From Treponema sp. (GTDB lineage Bacteria; Spirochaetota; Spirochaetia; Treponematales; Treponemataceae): DNA of 59,179 nt. The notes under the pieces were generated by a model. The model was not told where the DNA came from, did no database searches, and worked only from the letters and a program-made list of their open reading frames with translations. Where the stretch lies: NCBI GenBank assembly GCA_017617145.1, contig JAFZWX010000003.1:1-59179 (forward strand). Direction: 5' to 3'. This document shows positions 24,270 through 32,747 of this stretch, piece after piece (positions within the stretch are counted from its first letter, which is position 1; every line of letters begins with the position of its first letter). The position numbers were made by a program, and so were the translations under genes.

Positions 24270-25314
24270 ATTTTAGTTTTCGCTCTTGTTTCTTTAGTTT
24301 TCTTGTTTCTGTTCTGATTTTTTGTCTTTGTTTACGTGACAGTTTACGTGCACGCTTTCGTGCTTCGGTTTTTTCCTTGTTAATGTTCAACAGCCATACG
24401 CTAAGGAATACAGAAATTACACAAAGAATTGTTGCCATTGTTACAGCCCAGTAGCCAGGCATTGTTTCAAACGGCAGTTTAAAGTTCATACCAAAGAAGC
24501 TTGTTACAAAGGTTGGTGCCATCATAACTAGGTTAATAATGGCAAGCTTTTTCATAACGATGTTCAGGTTGTTTGAAGTAACCGAACTGAACGCATCCAT
24601 TACACCAAAAAGAATGTCTGTATAAGTGTCGGCCATTTCAATTGCCTGGCGGTTATCTATTGCAACGCCTTCTACAAAATCAATATCTTCGTCGTCAAAT
24701 TTAATGAGTTTTGTGCTCTTCATTTTTTGCAAAAGCAGCGCATTACTTTTGAGTGAGGTAGAAAAGTAAACCAGTGATTTTTCCAAGCCGAGCATGAGCA
24801 TGATTTCCTGATTTTCAATTTCCATGCGCATTTCATTTTGGATACTTGTAGAACGTCGGTTGATTTCCTTAAGGTAACGAAGGAAGTTCAAGTTAGCGCG
24901 GTTCATTATCTGAACGATGAACGAAGGAAAGTCCGTAAGTTTAATGTTCTTAATTCTGTTATTTCCAAAGTCTTTAAGGATTTCGCAATCTGTCCAGCAG
25001 ATTGTAATAATTGTTCGCCCTTTGATGATAATGCCAACCGGTACTGCAAAATATGGAGTTTCTGCCGCCGGGTCATAAACAGGCACCCGCACAATTGTAA
25101 GGATATATCCTTCGCCGTCTTCCATACGTGAAAGTTCATCCGGGTCCAGAATATCAAGAATATGGTCTTGTTCAAGCTCGTATTCTTCCTGAAGCAGATT
25201 AGTTTCATCGCGTGTAACGTTGCGTGCATCAATCCAAAGAGGCTTTTTTGAGTTTATTTCTTCTTTTTTAGTTTTGAAAAACTGTCCGTCATCCTGCTGC
25301 CAGTATGTAATCAT
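24268..25314 (-). CDS. corA: CorA-family magnesium/divalent cation transporter
   Basis: This 348-residue protein has a soluble N-terminal domain of about 265 residues with long charged helices, two C-terminal membrane helices, and the diagnostic GMN motif in 'TSFFGMNFKLPFETMPGYW' between them. It is a pentameric Mg2+ (possibly Co2+ or Ni2+) channel of the inner membrane. The tail after the second helix is unusually basic (about 30 residues, mostly Lys and Arg). GAGGAG precedes ATG 25314. Upstream lie three exact-phase 11-bp repeats, possibly operator sites. Confidence 0.9.
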   Translation of the reverse strand: MITYWQQDDGQFFKTKKEEINSKKPLWIDARNVTRDETNLLQEEYELEQDHILDILDPDELSRMEDGEGYILTIVRVPVYDPAAETPYFAVPVGIIIKGRTIITICWTDCEILKDFGNNRIKNIKLTDFPSFIVQIMNRANLNFLRYLKEINRRSTSIQNEMRMEIENQEIMLMLGLEKSLVYFSTSLKSNALLLQKMKSTKLIKFDDEDIDFVEGVAIDNRQAIEMADTYTDILFGVMDAFSSVTSNNLNIVMKKLAIINLVMMAPTFVTSFFGMNFKLPFETMPGYWAVTMATILCVISVFLSVWLLNINKEKTEARKRARKLSRKQRQKIRTETRKLKKQERKLK

Positions 25315-25359
25315 TTTAAAATTCTCCTCTCATAGCCAAAAGAATTTCAAAATATACAG

Positions 25360-25392
25360 GATTAGAAAATGATTAGAAATTGATTAGAAATT
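25360..25392. repeat. Three tandem 11-bp repeats upstream of corA
   Basis: GATTAGAAAAT, GATTAGAAATT and GATTAGAAATT lie directly end to end at 25360-25370, 25371-25381 and 25382-25392, 46 bp upstream of the corA start on the minus strand. A spacing of 11 bp puts each copy on the same face of the helix, as expected of regulator sites. The rest of the 25315-25513 gap shows nothing else clear. Confidence 0.65.
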
Positions 25393-25513
25393 GAAATTCA
25401 AGAGGCTGATTTTTTTGATTAAAATACGTATGGGATAACTACTCGACCCGCCGTCCATAAAACGCCTCCTGAATATAAAGTTACTTTTTGTCAAACTGAT
25501 ATTTTATTTTATC

Positions 25514-26479
25514 TTATTTTAATCCTTCTTTCAATACATTTAAGTTTTCGTTCATTATTTTTAAATACGAGGTATTCTGTGCCTGTTTTGATGTTACGGA
25601 TTGCATGGAATCAAGAATAAGTATCTGTGCATTCTTTTTGTTGCTGTTCTGGATGATTGTTTTGGCTAACTTGCCGTCTCCAGATTCGAGTTTGAAAATA
25701 TAATTTGCATCGAGTTCATTTATTTTGTTGGCTAAGAAGATTACTGTTTTGAAGCTGGCTTCTGTTTCTGCAGAACATCCAACAAAGGCTGCATAATAAT
25801 TCAAACCATAATCATCTACAAGATATCTGAATGGAAAGCGGTCTCCAAAAATCAGAGTGTCTTTTGAAGATGATTTAACTGCGGCAGAGCAGGCAGCATC
25901 AAGTTGATCCAACTGTGTGGTATATGCCGAAAGATTTTTTTTGTAGGCTGTAGCATTTGCATTGTCTTTTTTGCAGAGGGCATCTGTAATTGTTTTACAA
26001 ATTACCTTTGCATTTTTAAGAGAAAGCCATACATGCTCATCGTATTCAATTTCTTCTTCGTCTTCATCCTCACATTCTTCTTCAGCTTCCATGCCTTCTA
26101 TAATTTCTTCTTCCTTTACACTGTCGCCAAGAATATCCATTAGGTTTAGAATAACCATATCTTTGTTCTTTTTATTTTTAAGTGCGTCTTTTACCCAAGC
26201 GTCACTTTCGCCGCCTACATAAATAAAAATATCTGCTGTAGAAATTTTTGCAACATCCTGAATACTAGGCTGATAGCTGTGAAGATCAACTCCGTTCCCG
26301 ATCAAAAGGGTAAGGTCAATATTGTTGTTTGTTTCTTTCTGATTTCCAATAATTTCACGTGTCCAATCATACATCGGGAAAATTGTAGAAATGACTTTGA
26401 TTTTTGATTTTGCAAAGACTGATGTACTTGTCGAAAAAACAATTAATAATGCCAGAATGATATTTTTTATTTTATTCAT
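25514..26479 (-). CDS. znuA: Zinc/manganese-type ABC transporter substrate-binding protein
   Basis: This 321-residue protein has a signal peptide (MNKIKNIILALLIVFSTSTSVFA) and the cluster A-I substrate-binding fold: 'KVISTIFPMYDWTREIIG', 'DLHSYQPSIQDV', 'EYDEHVWLSLKNAKVICKTI', 'DTLIFGDRFPFRYLVDDYGL'. Likely metal ligands are the His residues in DLHSYQ and DEHVW. The loop that is His-rich in most ZnuA proteins is here almost purely acidic (about residues 132-148, Glu/Asp with one Cys). ATG 26479 has AGAGGA upstream. It lies 13 bp behind a Fur-family gene with Fur/Zur-like operators. No permease or ATPase gene is adjacent, so those must be elsewhere. Confidence 0.85.
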   Translation of the reverse strand: MNKIKNIILALLIVFSTSTSVFAKSKIKVISTIFPMYDWTREIIGNQKETNNNIDLTLLIGNGVDLHSYQPSIQDVAKISTADIFIYVGGESDAWVKDALKNKKNKDMVILNLMDILGDSVKEEEIIEGMEAEEECEDEDEEEIEYDEHVWLSLKNAKVICKTITDALCKKDNANATAYKKNLSAYTTQLDQLDAACSAAVKSSSKDTLIFGDRFPFRYLVDDYGLNYYAAFVGCSAETEASFKTVIFLANKINELDANYIFKLESGDGKLAKTIIQNSNKKNAQILILDSMQSVTSKQAQNTSYLKIMNENLNVLKEGLK

Positions 26480-26492
26480 TTTATTCCTCTTT

Positions 26493-26909
26493 TTAAGATG
26501 ATTTTTTACAGTTGCTGCATATTCCATAAAGAACAGTTCTGAATGGATTTATTGAAAAACCATGTTCCTTTTGAAGATGCTCACTTAGCTCCTGAATCTC
26601 GTCACATTCGACATGAAAAAGATTCCCGCAAAGTTCACACTTAAGGTGAAAATGCGGAACATCTGCCTTGCAATTTTCTCCCGAATATTCAAAGCAGGCA
26701 GCTGAATGCTCATCAATAAAATATTTTTGAAGCATTCCATCTGCCACCAGTTTTTCAAGTTGACGATAGATTGTAGCAATACCAATAGAAATCTGTTTGC
26801 TTTCAAAATGGGAACGAACATCTTCTGCAGTAAAATGTTTGCCCTTCATTTCTTTCAAATAAGCAATAAGAAAATCCTGTTGTTTAGTCTTATAAACCGA
26901 CTTATGCAT
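26493..26909 (-). CDS. Fur-family metalloregulator, probably Zur
   Basis: This 138-residue protein has the Fur winged-helix domain ('QQDFLIAYLKEMKGKHFTAEDVRSHFESKQISIGIATIYRQLEKLVADGMLQKY') and a metal/dimer domain with 'HFHLKCELCGNLFHVECDEI' and a second CxxC pair, 'GICSNCKK', forming the structural zinc site. Its position directly upstream of the zinc-type binding protein argues for zinc (Zur) rather than iron sensing. The start is ATG 26909, with GGAG 5 nt upstream, instead of the GTG two codons earlier. Two palindromic operators flank its promoter, which suggests autoregulation. Confidence 0.87.
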   Translation of the reverse strand: MHKSVYKTKQQDFLIAYLKEMKGKHFTAEDVRSHFESKQISIGIATIYRQLEKLVADGMLQKYFIDEHSAACFEYSGENCKADVPHFHLKCELCGNLFHVECDEIQELSEHLQKEHGFSINPFRTVLYGICSNCKKSS

Positions 26910-26933
26910 AGACACTCCAAAAATGATAATTTG

Positions 26934-26991
26934 AGAACGGTTATCAAATTAATGAAAATAATAAAAAATGTCAATATGATAATGATTATCA
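26934..26991 (-). promoter_or_regulatory. Promoter of the fur-znuA operon with two Fur/Zur-like operators
   Basis: On the minus strand TTGACA (26974-26969) and TAATTT (26951-26946) are separated by 17 bp. A perfect 7-1-7 palindrome, TGATAATGATTATCA, at 26977-26991 lies immediately upstream of the -35. A weaker one, TGAGAACGGTTATCA, at 26934-26948 overlaps the -10. This geometry suits metal-dependent repression by the regulator encoded downstream. Confidence 0.8.
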
Positions 26992-27030
26992 AATTACTGA
27001 ATCGCCATATATAATAAAAAACAGGCATAC

Positions 27031-27232
27031 AAAAAAATGGCGGGAGCCGTATTATTATACTCGTTTGAAAACAAAGCTGCGGAGCGGAGGGATGGCTGCA
27101 AACTACATCGACGCTTGCCGAGCGCAGCGAGTAAAATCCTTCCTTGCAAGCTTCGCCGTAGTTTGCAGACGTACCTTCGCGGGAGCAGCTTTGTTTTCTA
27201 TTTGGTTGCATTTCGGCTGGAGCCATTTTTTT
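27031..27232 (+). repeat. Long structured palindrome, family C copy 2
   Basis: This 202-bp element has an outer stem AAAAAATGGC/GCCATTTTTT, internal loop GGGA facing TGGA, stem GCCG/CGGC, then GAAAACAAAGCTGC with its complement, GCGGAGG/CCTTCGC, CTGCAAACTAC/GTAGTTTGCAG and the same apical part as the copy at 8577-8777. It lies between the divergent fur and CmpB-like genes. Confidence 0.85.
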
Positions 27233-27270
27233 CTTTACCAATGCACCCTTTTATTATTATATTAATTTAT

Positions 27271-28119
27271 ATGAATGTTTTACCAATTTATGAATTACCA
27301 TTTAAGACTGTTTTTCTCATTTTTATTATTTTCAGCTTTGTAGGATGGATTAGCGAAGTTCTTTATGTCGGAATTTTCTTTGAACATAAATTTGTAAATC
27401 GTGGTTTCTTGCATGGACCTATTTGTCCTATTTATGGTTTTGGAGGCCTTTCAATACTTCTATTGCCGCAAGCACTTTATTCAACCTGGGGTCTGCTTTT
27501 TTGTGCAAGTATGCTTTTTGGAACTGTTGTGGAATATCTTTCAAGCTGGATTCTCGAAAAACTTTTTCATACCAGGTGGTGGGATTATTCACATTATAAA
27601 TTTAATATCCGTGGACGTGTATGTCTTTTAAATTCCCTTTTATTCGGGGCTCTTGGTGTTGTAATCATTCATTTTATTCAGCCACACGTAATGCATTTTC
27701 TTTCGTTGTTTTCTGATTTTATACTAACTCTTAGTGCCAACATAATTGCTGTTGGCTTGACTATAGACCTTCTGATTACAGTTCGCCGTCTTGTTGATTT
27801 TTCTGTTTCTATGGCACGAATCAAGGCATTTGGTGAAAATCTTCGTGAGCGTTATGAGAATGAACAATGGTTTAAGGGGGAGTCTCTTACCCAGATTATG
27901 TCTTCTGTAAAAGCTCATGCAGCAGAAAAGAAAGATGAAGTCAGTAATGCAATTCTCAAGAAAATTGATCAGTTCCAGCCTAAAATTCGAAACATTGAAA
28001 GCTTTATGCATCGATTCCCAACTCTCAAGAGTATTAACTATAAAGAGGAATTTGAAATGTTAAAAGAACGTTTAAATATTTCAAATCTCCGAATAAAGGG
28101 AAAAAAGCACTCAAAATAA
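27271..28119 (+). CDS. CmpB-like (putative ABC-transporter permease) membrane protein
   Basis: This 282-residue protein has five or six N-terminal membrane helices and the hallmark of the CmpB/PF06541 family: 'FVNRGFLHGPICPIYGFGG', followed by 'SSWILEKLFHTRWWDYSHYKFNIRGRVCLLNSLLFG'. The last 100 residues are a charged helical cytoplasmic tail. Despite the family name no transport activity is established. The start is taken as ATG 27271, 7 nt after TATATT (27258-27263), again without a Shine-Dalgarno. An in-frame ATG at 27241 would add ten residues. The long reading frame that continues upstream to 27037 lies inside a palindromic repeat and is not real coding sequence. Confidence 0.78.
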   Translation: MNVLPIYELPFKTVFLIFIIFSFVGWISEVLYVGIFFEHKFVNRGFLHGPICPIYGFGGLSILLLPQALYSTWGLLFCASMLFGTVVEYLSSWILEKLFHTRWWDYSHYKFNIRGRVCLLNSLLFGALGVVIIHFIQPHVMHFLSLFSDFILTLSANIIAVGLTIDLLITVRRLVDFSVSMARIKAFGENLRERYENEQWFKGESLTQIMSSVKAHAAEKKDEVSNAILKKIDQFQPKIRNIESFMHRFPTLKSINYKEEFEMLKERLNISNLRIKGKKHSK

Positions 28120-28160
28120 TAAAAAAATCACACTTTTTGCTTAATAAAGCATTTTTTTTT

Positions 28161-28200
28161 CTCAAATTTTTGTAATAAGTCTCATTTTTTTTTAATACTA
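28161..28200 (+). promoter_or_regulatory. Promoter region of the secretion operon with shared 21-bp element, copy 3
   Basis: 28161-28181 reads CTC then AAATTTTTGTAATAAGTC, nearly the same as the blocks at 14892 and 18980 (minus). TTGTAA (28170-28175) would be the -35, and TACTAA (28196-28201, 20-bp spacer) is a possible -10. The gspD ribosome-binding site lies some 65 bp downstream. Confidence 0.6.
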
Positions 28201-28254
28201 AGTATATAAAACTTTCACTAAGTTTTTTAACTTTTTGAAATCAGGAGGCTTAAT

Positions 28255-30330
28255 GTGAAGACACTTTGGCGAAGTCTTTGCTGTATGCTTGTTTGGTGCG
28301 TGGTAATCTGTACATCTGTTTTTGCGGATGCTAAGAAGTCTGCGGCGGGAAATGTATATAGCTGGGATTTTTCGGATTGTTTGATTCGCGACATTCTGTA
28401 TGTTGTTTCTCTTGATACCGGTATTTCGATTGTTAGTGATGATACTGTGAGCGGTAAAGCTGATTTTCGTTTTACAGGGAAGGATTTTGAAACAGCGTTT
28501 GATTCTTTTTTGAAGGCAGCACGTTTGTATGTTTTAAAAGAAGATGAAGTGTGGACAGTCAGCAGATTTAAGATTGAAGAGCTGAACGGCTTATATAATC
28601 TTGATGTTTGTGATTTGTCGGCAGAACAGATTGTGGAAAAGCTGTCGTTGTTTTTGGGGACTGTACTTACTTATGAGGTATTGCCTGCCGGAACGATGAA
28701 TATGCATTTTAGAGGATTAGATGAATTTGGATTAGTTCAAAGTGTGTGTTTAAGATTGAACGGCTATACGCTTGAAAGAACAGATGCGGGATATCATTTT
28801 GCTAAGAGGACTGTATCAACAGGAATGGGTGTTTCTGGTCTTGGAAATGTGGAAGTGCATTCAGGAGATGAAGGAGCTGTTTTTGTGGATGTACATGATT
28901 CTAGAGCGGGAGATGTTTTGGAAGCATTGTTTGAATTGAATGATTCTGATGGTTCTGGTGACTTTAAGGGTTTTTGTGTGCTTGCCGGTTCTGATGTGAA
29001 AATTACGAGAAGTTGTTTCGTTGGAAAGAATTTTGAGGATGCGTTGGATAAGGTTTGTGCTCAGTGTGGACTACGAGTTGTTTGTTCGGATGGTGTTTTG
29101 TATGTAGTGTCTGATTCGGGTGCTAGAGATAAGCTTGTAGAGGGAAATAAAAACTGGTACAAGGTTAAGCTTGAGTACGGTAAGGCAGTTGAGTTTGTTT
29201 CGATTTTGAAGAAGAGATTTGGGAATCTGGAATGTGTGATTTTGCCTGATGAGATGTCGTTTCTAGTTTGTGTAAACGAACAGGTCTTTGAAGAAATCTG
29301 TCTTTTAAAGGATGAGGTTGATTTGAAGACGGATACTTATCTTGTGGAATTAAAGTACATTCGTCCTGAAGAGATGCTTAAGTATCTGCCGCCAGGGTTT
29401 GACAGGGAGTGTTTGTTTTTTGCAGATGATAATTCGTGTGTTTATTATAAGGGTACGGAAACAGCGTATTTGAATTTGCTGGAACAGGTGAAAATATGCG
29501 ATAGACCCGTCGTCAGGGTGAGCTATGATTTGTTGATTTTGCAGTACGAGGAAGGAAATGAAAATTCCTGGAATCCGAATTTTTCTGCCGGAAGAATGAA
29601 AATTGGAGATAGAAATGATTTTGGTGTGAAAATTGGAAATGTATTGAATTTGAATTTAAATGTAATCAGCGCATTTGGTCTGGGTTTTGCAGTTCAACTG
29701 CAAACTGCGATTGAGGAGAATAAAACTTCGGTTTTTGCTGATACTACACTTCATGGTGTTGCAGGAAAACAGATTAATTTTCAAAACACTAATACTTACA
29801 GGTATAGGGATAATAATCTTGATCCTCAGACTGGCAAGCCTGTTTATTCTGGTGTGACAAAAGAGATAGTTTCTGGTTTGAAGCTTGATGTTGTTGGTTT
29901 TGTTAGTGGAGACGGAATGATTACAAGTACTGTAACTGCTTCTGTTACTCGGCAAGGAATCGATACATCTTCTTCAACCGGAAATCCTCCGCCTACCAGC
30001 GAGAAGGTAATTACTACCGAGGTTTGTGGTAAGAGTGGAGAGCCTATTGTTATAAGTGGTCTTGTACAAAGCTCAAATTCTCAAAGTAGCAGTGGCGTTC
30101 CCCTGATTTCAAAAGTTCCTTTGTTAGGTGCACTTTTTAAAACTTCAGAAAAAATAACCGAGAAATCTCAGATGGTAATTTATCTTGTTCCACATATTGA
30201 AGAATACAATTCTTCATATATATCAAATGAAAATGAGAAGGAATCCTTACAGATTCAAACTGCATTGCTGGAACGTTGTGAGGCTTTCTATAAAAAAAAT
30301 CTTTTGGAGGATACAAATGAACAACTATGA
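28255..30330 (+). CDS. gspD: Type II secretion secretin (GspD-like)
   Basis: This 691-residue protein has a signal peptide (about residues 1-25), N-terminal domains of the secretin N0/N1 kind ('YSWDFSDCLIRDILYVVSLDTGISIVSDDTVSG', 'TYLVELKYIRPEEMLKYLPPGF') and a C-terminal secretin beta-domain. The latter is marked by 'GLKLDVVGFVSGDGMITSTVTASVTRQG' and the signature 'GEPIVISGLVQSSNSQSSSGVPLISKVPLLGALFK'. It should form the outer-membrane ring of a secretion or pilus machine. The start codon is GTG 28255, with AGGAGG 6 nt before it; the ATG two bases upstream is followed at once by a stop. The coding strand is visibly rich in TTG, GTT and GTG codons, unlike its neighbours. Confidence 0.88.
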   Translation: MKTLWRSLCCMLVWCVVICTSVFADAKKSAAGNVYSWDFSDCLIRDILYVVSLDTGISIVSDDTVSGKADFRFTGKDFETAFDSFLKAARLYVLKEDEVWTVSRFKIEELNGLYNLDVCDLSAEQIVEKLSLFLGTVLTYEVLPAGTMNMHFRGLDEFGLVQSVCLRLNGYTLERTDAGYHFAKRTVSTGMGVSGLGNVEVHSGDEGAVFVDVHDSRAGDVLEALFELNDSDGSGDFKGFCVLAGSDVKITRSCFVGKNFEDALDKVCAQCGLRVVCSDGVLYVVSDSGARDKLVEGNKNWYKVKLEYGKAVEFVSILKKRFGNLECVILPDEMSFLVCVNEQVFEEICLLKDEVDLKTDTYLVELKYIRPEEMLKYLPPGFDRECLFFADDNSCVYYKGTETAYLNLLEQVKICDRPVVRVSYDLLILQYEEGNENSWNPNFSAGRMKIGDRNDFGVKIGNVLNLNLNVISAFGLGFAVQLQTAIEENKTSVFADTTLHGVAGKQINFQNTNTYRYRDNNLDPQTGKPVYSGVTKEIVSGLKLDVVGFVSGDGMITSTVTASVTRQGIDTSSSTGNPPPTSEKVITTEVCGKSGEPIVISGLVQSSNSQSSSGVPLISKVPLLGALFKTSEKITEKSQMVIYLVPHIEEYNSSYISNENEKESLQIQTALLERCEAFYKKNLLEDTNEQL

Positions 30331-31747
30331 ATTCAAACTTACACCAGCTTATTGTCTTTACAACGGAATAGCGGTGAAAAAGCAGCAGGGTTCAAAAATT
30401 TGTTTTCTGTCTGAAAACCCTGATGACAAACAGTTAAGAGAAAGAGTAACAAAAGCATTCAGACATCATCTTGAATACGTGAACAGGCAGAAGGATTGTC
30501 CTGAAATTTTTAAAACAAAACCTTCTGTGCAGTTTATTGCAGGAAATCGGACTGAATTAAGAATGCAGGTTTCACATTTGTATTCACAAAATGAGAATAT
30601 GTCGCAATTGATTACTACAAAGGCTGCTGTAACTAAGGAAAAACAATCTGAGGAAGTGAAAAAAAAGAATGAAGCAGCTGCTGTGCTTCTTCTTGATTCT
30701 ATTATGGCAGATGCACGGCAACGAAATGCAACAGATATTCATATTGAAAAGAATTGTGTTCGGTTCAGGGTGTCAGGCAAACTTGAACTGTCGACACAAT
30801 TAACGGAGGATAAATGCATAGAACTTATACAGCGTATAAAATTTCTGGCAGGAATGAACGTGCTCGAAAAAAGACGGAGCCAAGACGGACATTTTGTCTA
30901 TGGAGGAACGGATCCTATTTTTGTGAGAGTCTCAACTGTAGGGGTTGTAGGTTCGAAAAACAGCGAATGGGAGGAGTCTGTAGTAATCAGATTACTAGAT
31001 ACAAAACGGCTTCCGCTTTCATTGGAAAATCTTGGTTTTAATAAAGTTCAGCTTCTGAAGATTAATCAAATAGGTAAAAATCCGAGTGGACTTGTAATTA
31101 TATGTGGTCCTACAGGAGCTGGAAAATCTACCACAGCGGCTTCGCTTTTGATTGAACTTAAAAACAGAAGTGATAATGCTATTAAAATTATCAGCCTGGA
31201 AGATCCGCCTGAATACTTGCTTCCCGGTATTACACAAATTCAGATTGATGAAAAGACAAATAATACCTTTGCCGAAGTACTCATGCATGTATTTCGTCAG
31301 GATCCGGATGTTCTGATGATCGGTGAAATAAGAGATGAAACAACTGCAACGATTGCAATTAGAGCAGCGCTTACGGGGCATCTTGTAATTGCAACACTTC
31401 ATACTTCAACAGCAGCAGGAGTGATTTTACGTTTAGAAAATCTTGGAATTCCTAAAAATCTGATTTTTTCTGTATTAAAGGGAGTAATTGTTCAAGAACT
31501 AAATAATTTCAAAGGAAATGTAAATTTATTGGCAGATGTTTCTGTACCGGTTGAAAATATTGAATTGAATGTAGAAAAGGAATTGACGGAATCACAACTT
31601 GAAGATTATTTTGAGCATACTACAAATTACAGGCAAGTACTGGCAAAAACAATTGATGTGCTCAAGCAAAAGCAGCAGACAGTATTTATTCCACATAATC
31701 AAATTCAAAGAAAAACAAATAGATTAAAAACGGAGGCTGTAGGATGA
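30317..31747 (+). CDS. gspE: Type II secretion/type IV pilus assembly ATPase (GspE/PilB-like)
   Basis: This 476-residue cytoplasmic hexameric ATPase powers pseudopilus assembly. It has Walker A 'GPTGAGKST' (about 264-272), an Asp box 'LEDPPEY' (about 295), Walker B 'DVLMIGEIRDE' (about 331-341) and a His box 'TGHLVIATLHT' (about 353-363). 'DIHIEKNCVRFRVSGKLE' is the usual N2-domain pattern. The four-Cys zinc subdomain usual near the C-terminus of GspE is absent, and the N1 domain is short. It overlaps gspD by 14 bp and has its own GGAGG site. Confidence 0.9.
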   Translation: MNNYEFKLTPAYCLYNGIAVKKQQGSKICFLSENPDDKQLRERVTKAFRHHLEYVNRQKDCPEIFKTKPSVQFIAGNRTELRMQVSHLYSQNENMSQLITTKAAVTKEKQSEEVKKKNEAAAVLLLDSIMADARQRNATDIHIEKNCVRFRVSGKLELSTQLTEDKCIELIQRIKFLAGMNVLEKRRSQDGHFVYGGTDPIFVRVSTVGVVGSKNSEWEESVVIRLLDTKRLPLSLENLGFNKVQLLKINQIGKNPSGLVIICGPTGAGKSTTAASLLIELKNRSDNAIKIISLEDPPEYLLPGITQIQIDEKTNNTFAEVLMHVFRQDPDVLMIGEIRDETTATIAIRAALTGHLVIATLHTSTAAGVILRLENLGIPKNLIFSVLKGVIVQELNNFKGNVNLLADVSVPVENIELNVEKELTESQLEDYFEHTTNYRQVLAKTIDVLKQKQQTVFIPHNQIQRKTNRLKTEAVG

Positions 31748-32721
31748 GTAACAGGTTTTCAAATAGGAAAAATAAACGCAAATTTACAGAAGCCTTAGAG
31801 GAACTTGTCTGTGAAAAAAAATGCAGTATTCAAAAATCACTGTTTATTATGAGTAAGAATAAGAGCATGAAAAACAAAGCCGTGAGTCTGGCAGCCGGCA
31901 ATATATATGAAGCTCTTATACAGGGAAATTCGTTTTCAAGTGCATTAAAGCTTTGCCCATTTATTGAGTTTGATATGCTTTATGTTTCATTTATCGGATT
32001 TGCACAACGCTGTGGAACACTTGATGATACACTTGTTTATCTCAAGAAAAAATGCATCAGAGAAGAAGAAAATCTTTTGCGTATAACAGAAGCTGCTGTC
32101 TACCCGTTATTCGTAGTTGTTCTTTGTGTAATGGCAGGCATTCTTCTTCTTGTATATTCAACTTCGATTTTAGGCTTTAGTGCAGAGTCTCCTGATGTAT
32201 CTGCAAAGGTTTGTTCAACTTTTTTTATTTCTTTTGGTTTTTTACTGGTGTTTTGTATTGTTGCGTTTTTTGCAATAAAAAAGATTCTTGGCACAAATAA
32301 ATTATATGAAGCATTTCTTGCAGCAGGATTCCTGATTAAAGGCGGTGAAAGCTTTGTAAATGCAGTAAAAGATGCTGTAAATATTTTGGGTTATGACACT
32401 AAAGAAGGATTAATTTTTGCACAGGCTGGAGAAAGATTGTCGTATGGCGAAAGTCTTCATTCTGCTTTTGAAATGTCATCAAAAAATAATGCACTTAAAA
32501 ATGAATTGGATGATGCTTTTTTCTTTGCAGAAAACTCGGGTGGAGAAAATGATGTTTTTGAGAAAATAGCTTTATGGATTAAAACTCGGGATGAAAAACG
32601 AAGAACAGTATGTTTAAAACTGCTTGAACCTGTTTTTATTTCGGGAACTGGAGTATTTCTACTTGTATTTCTTATGAATCTTGTGCTTCCGTTATTTACA
32701 GAAGCAACATTAGTTTTATAA
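31744..32721 (+). CDS. gspF: Inner-membrane platform protein (GspF-like)
   Basis: This 325-residue protein has the GspF arrangement: a cytoplasmic helical domain ('FSSALKLCPFIEFDMLYVSFIGFAQRCGTLDDTLVYLKKK'), a membrane hairpin at about residues 117-182, a second related domain ('LSYGESLHSAFEMSSKNNALKNELDDAFFFAENSGGENDVFEKIALW') and a last membrane helix. It is shorter than the usual 400 residues because the N-terminal region is trimmed. It anchors the ATPase and pseudopilus in the inner membrane. ATGA overlap with gspE indicates translational coupling. Confidence 0.85.
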   Translation: MSNRFSNRKNKRKFTEALEELVCEKKCSIQKSLFIMSKNKSMKNKAVSLAAGNIYEALIQGNSFSSALKLCPFIEFDMLYVSFIGFAQRCGTLDDTLVYLKKKCIREEENLLRITEAAVYPLFVVVLCVMAGILLLVYSTSILGFSAESPDVSAKVCSTFFISFGFLLVFCIVAFFAIKKILGTNKLYEAFLAAGFLIKGGESFVNAVKDAVNILGYDTKEGLIFAQAGERLSYGESLHSAFEMSSKNNALKNELDDAFFFAENSGGENDVFEKIALWIKTRDEKRRTVCLKLLEPVFISGTGVFLLVFLMNLVLPLFTEATLVL

Positions 32722-32747
32722 CAATTCTTCATTATGGGAGGTAAAAA

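Noticed and set aside
27037..27270. N-terminal extension of the CmpB-like gene
   Set aside because: This part lies within a palindromic repeat whose second copy (8577-8777) is not coding, and the family begins near MNVLP. The start was set at 27271.
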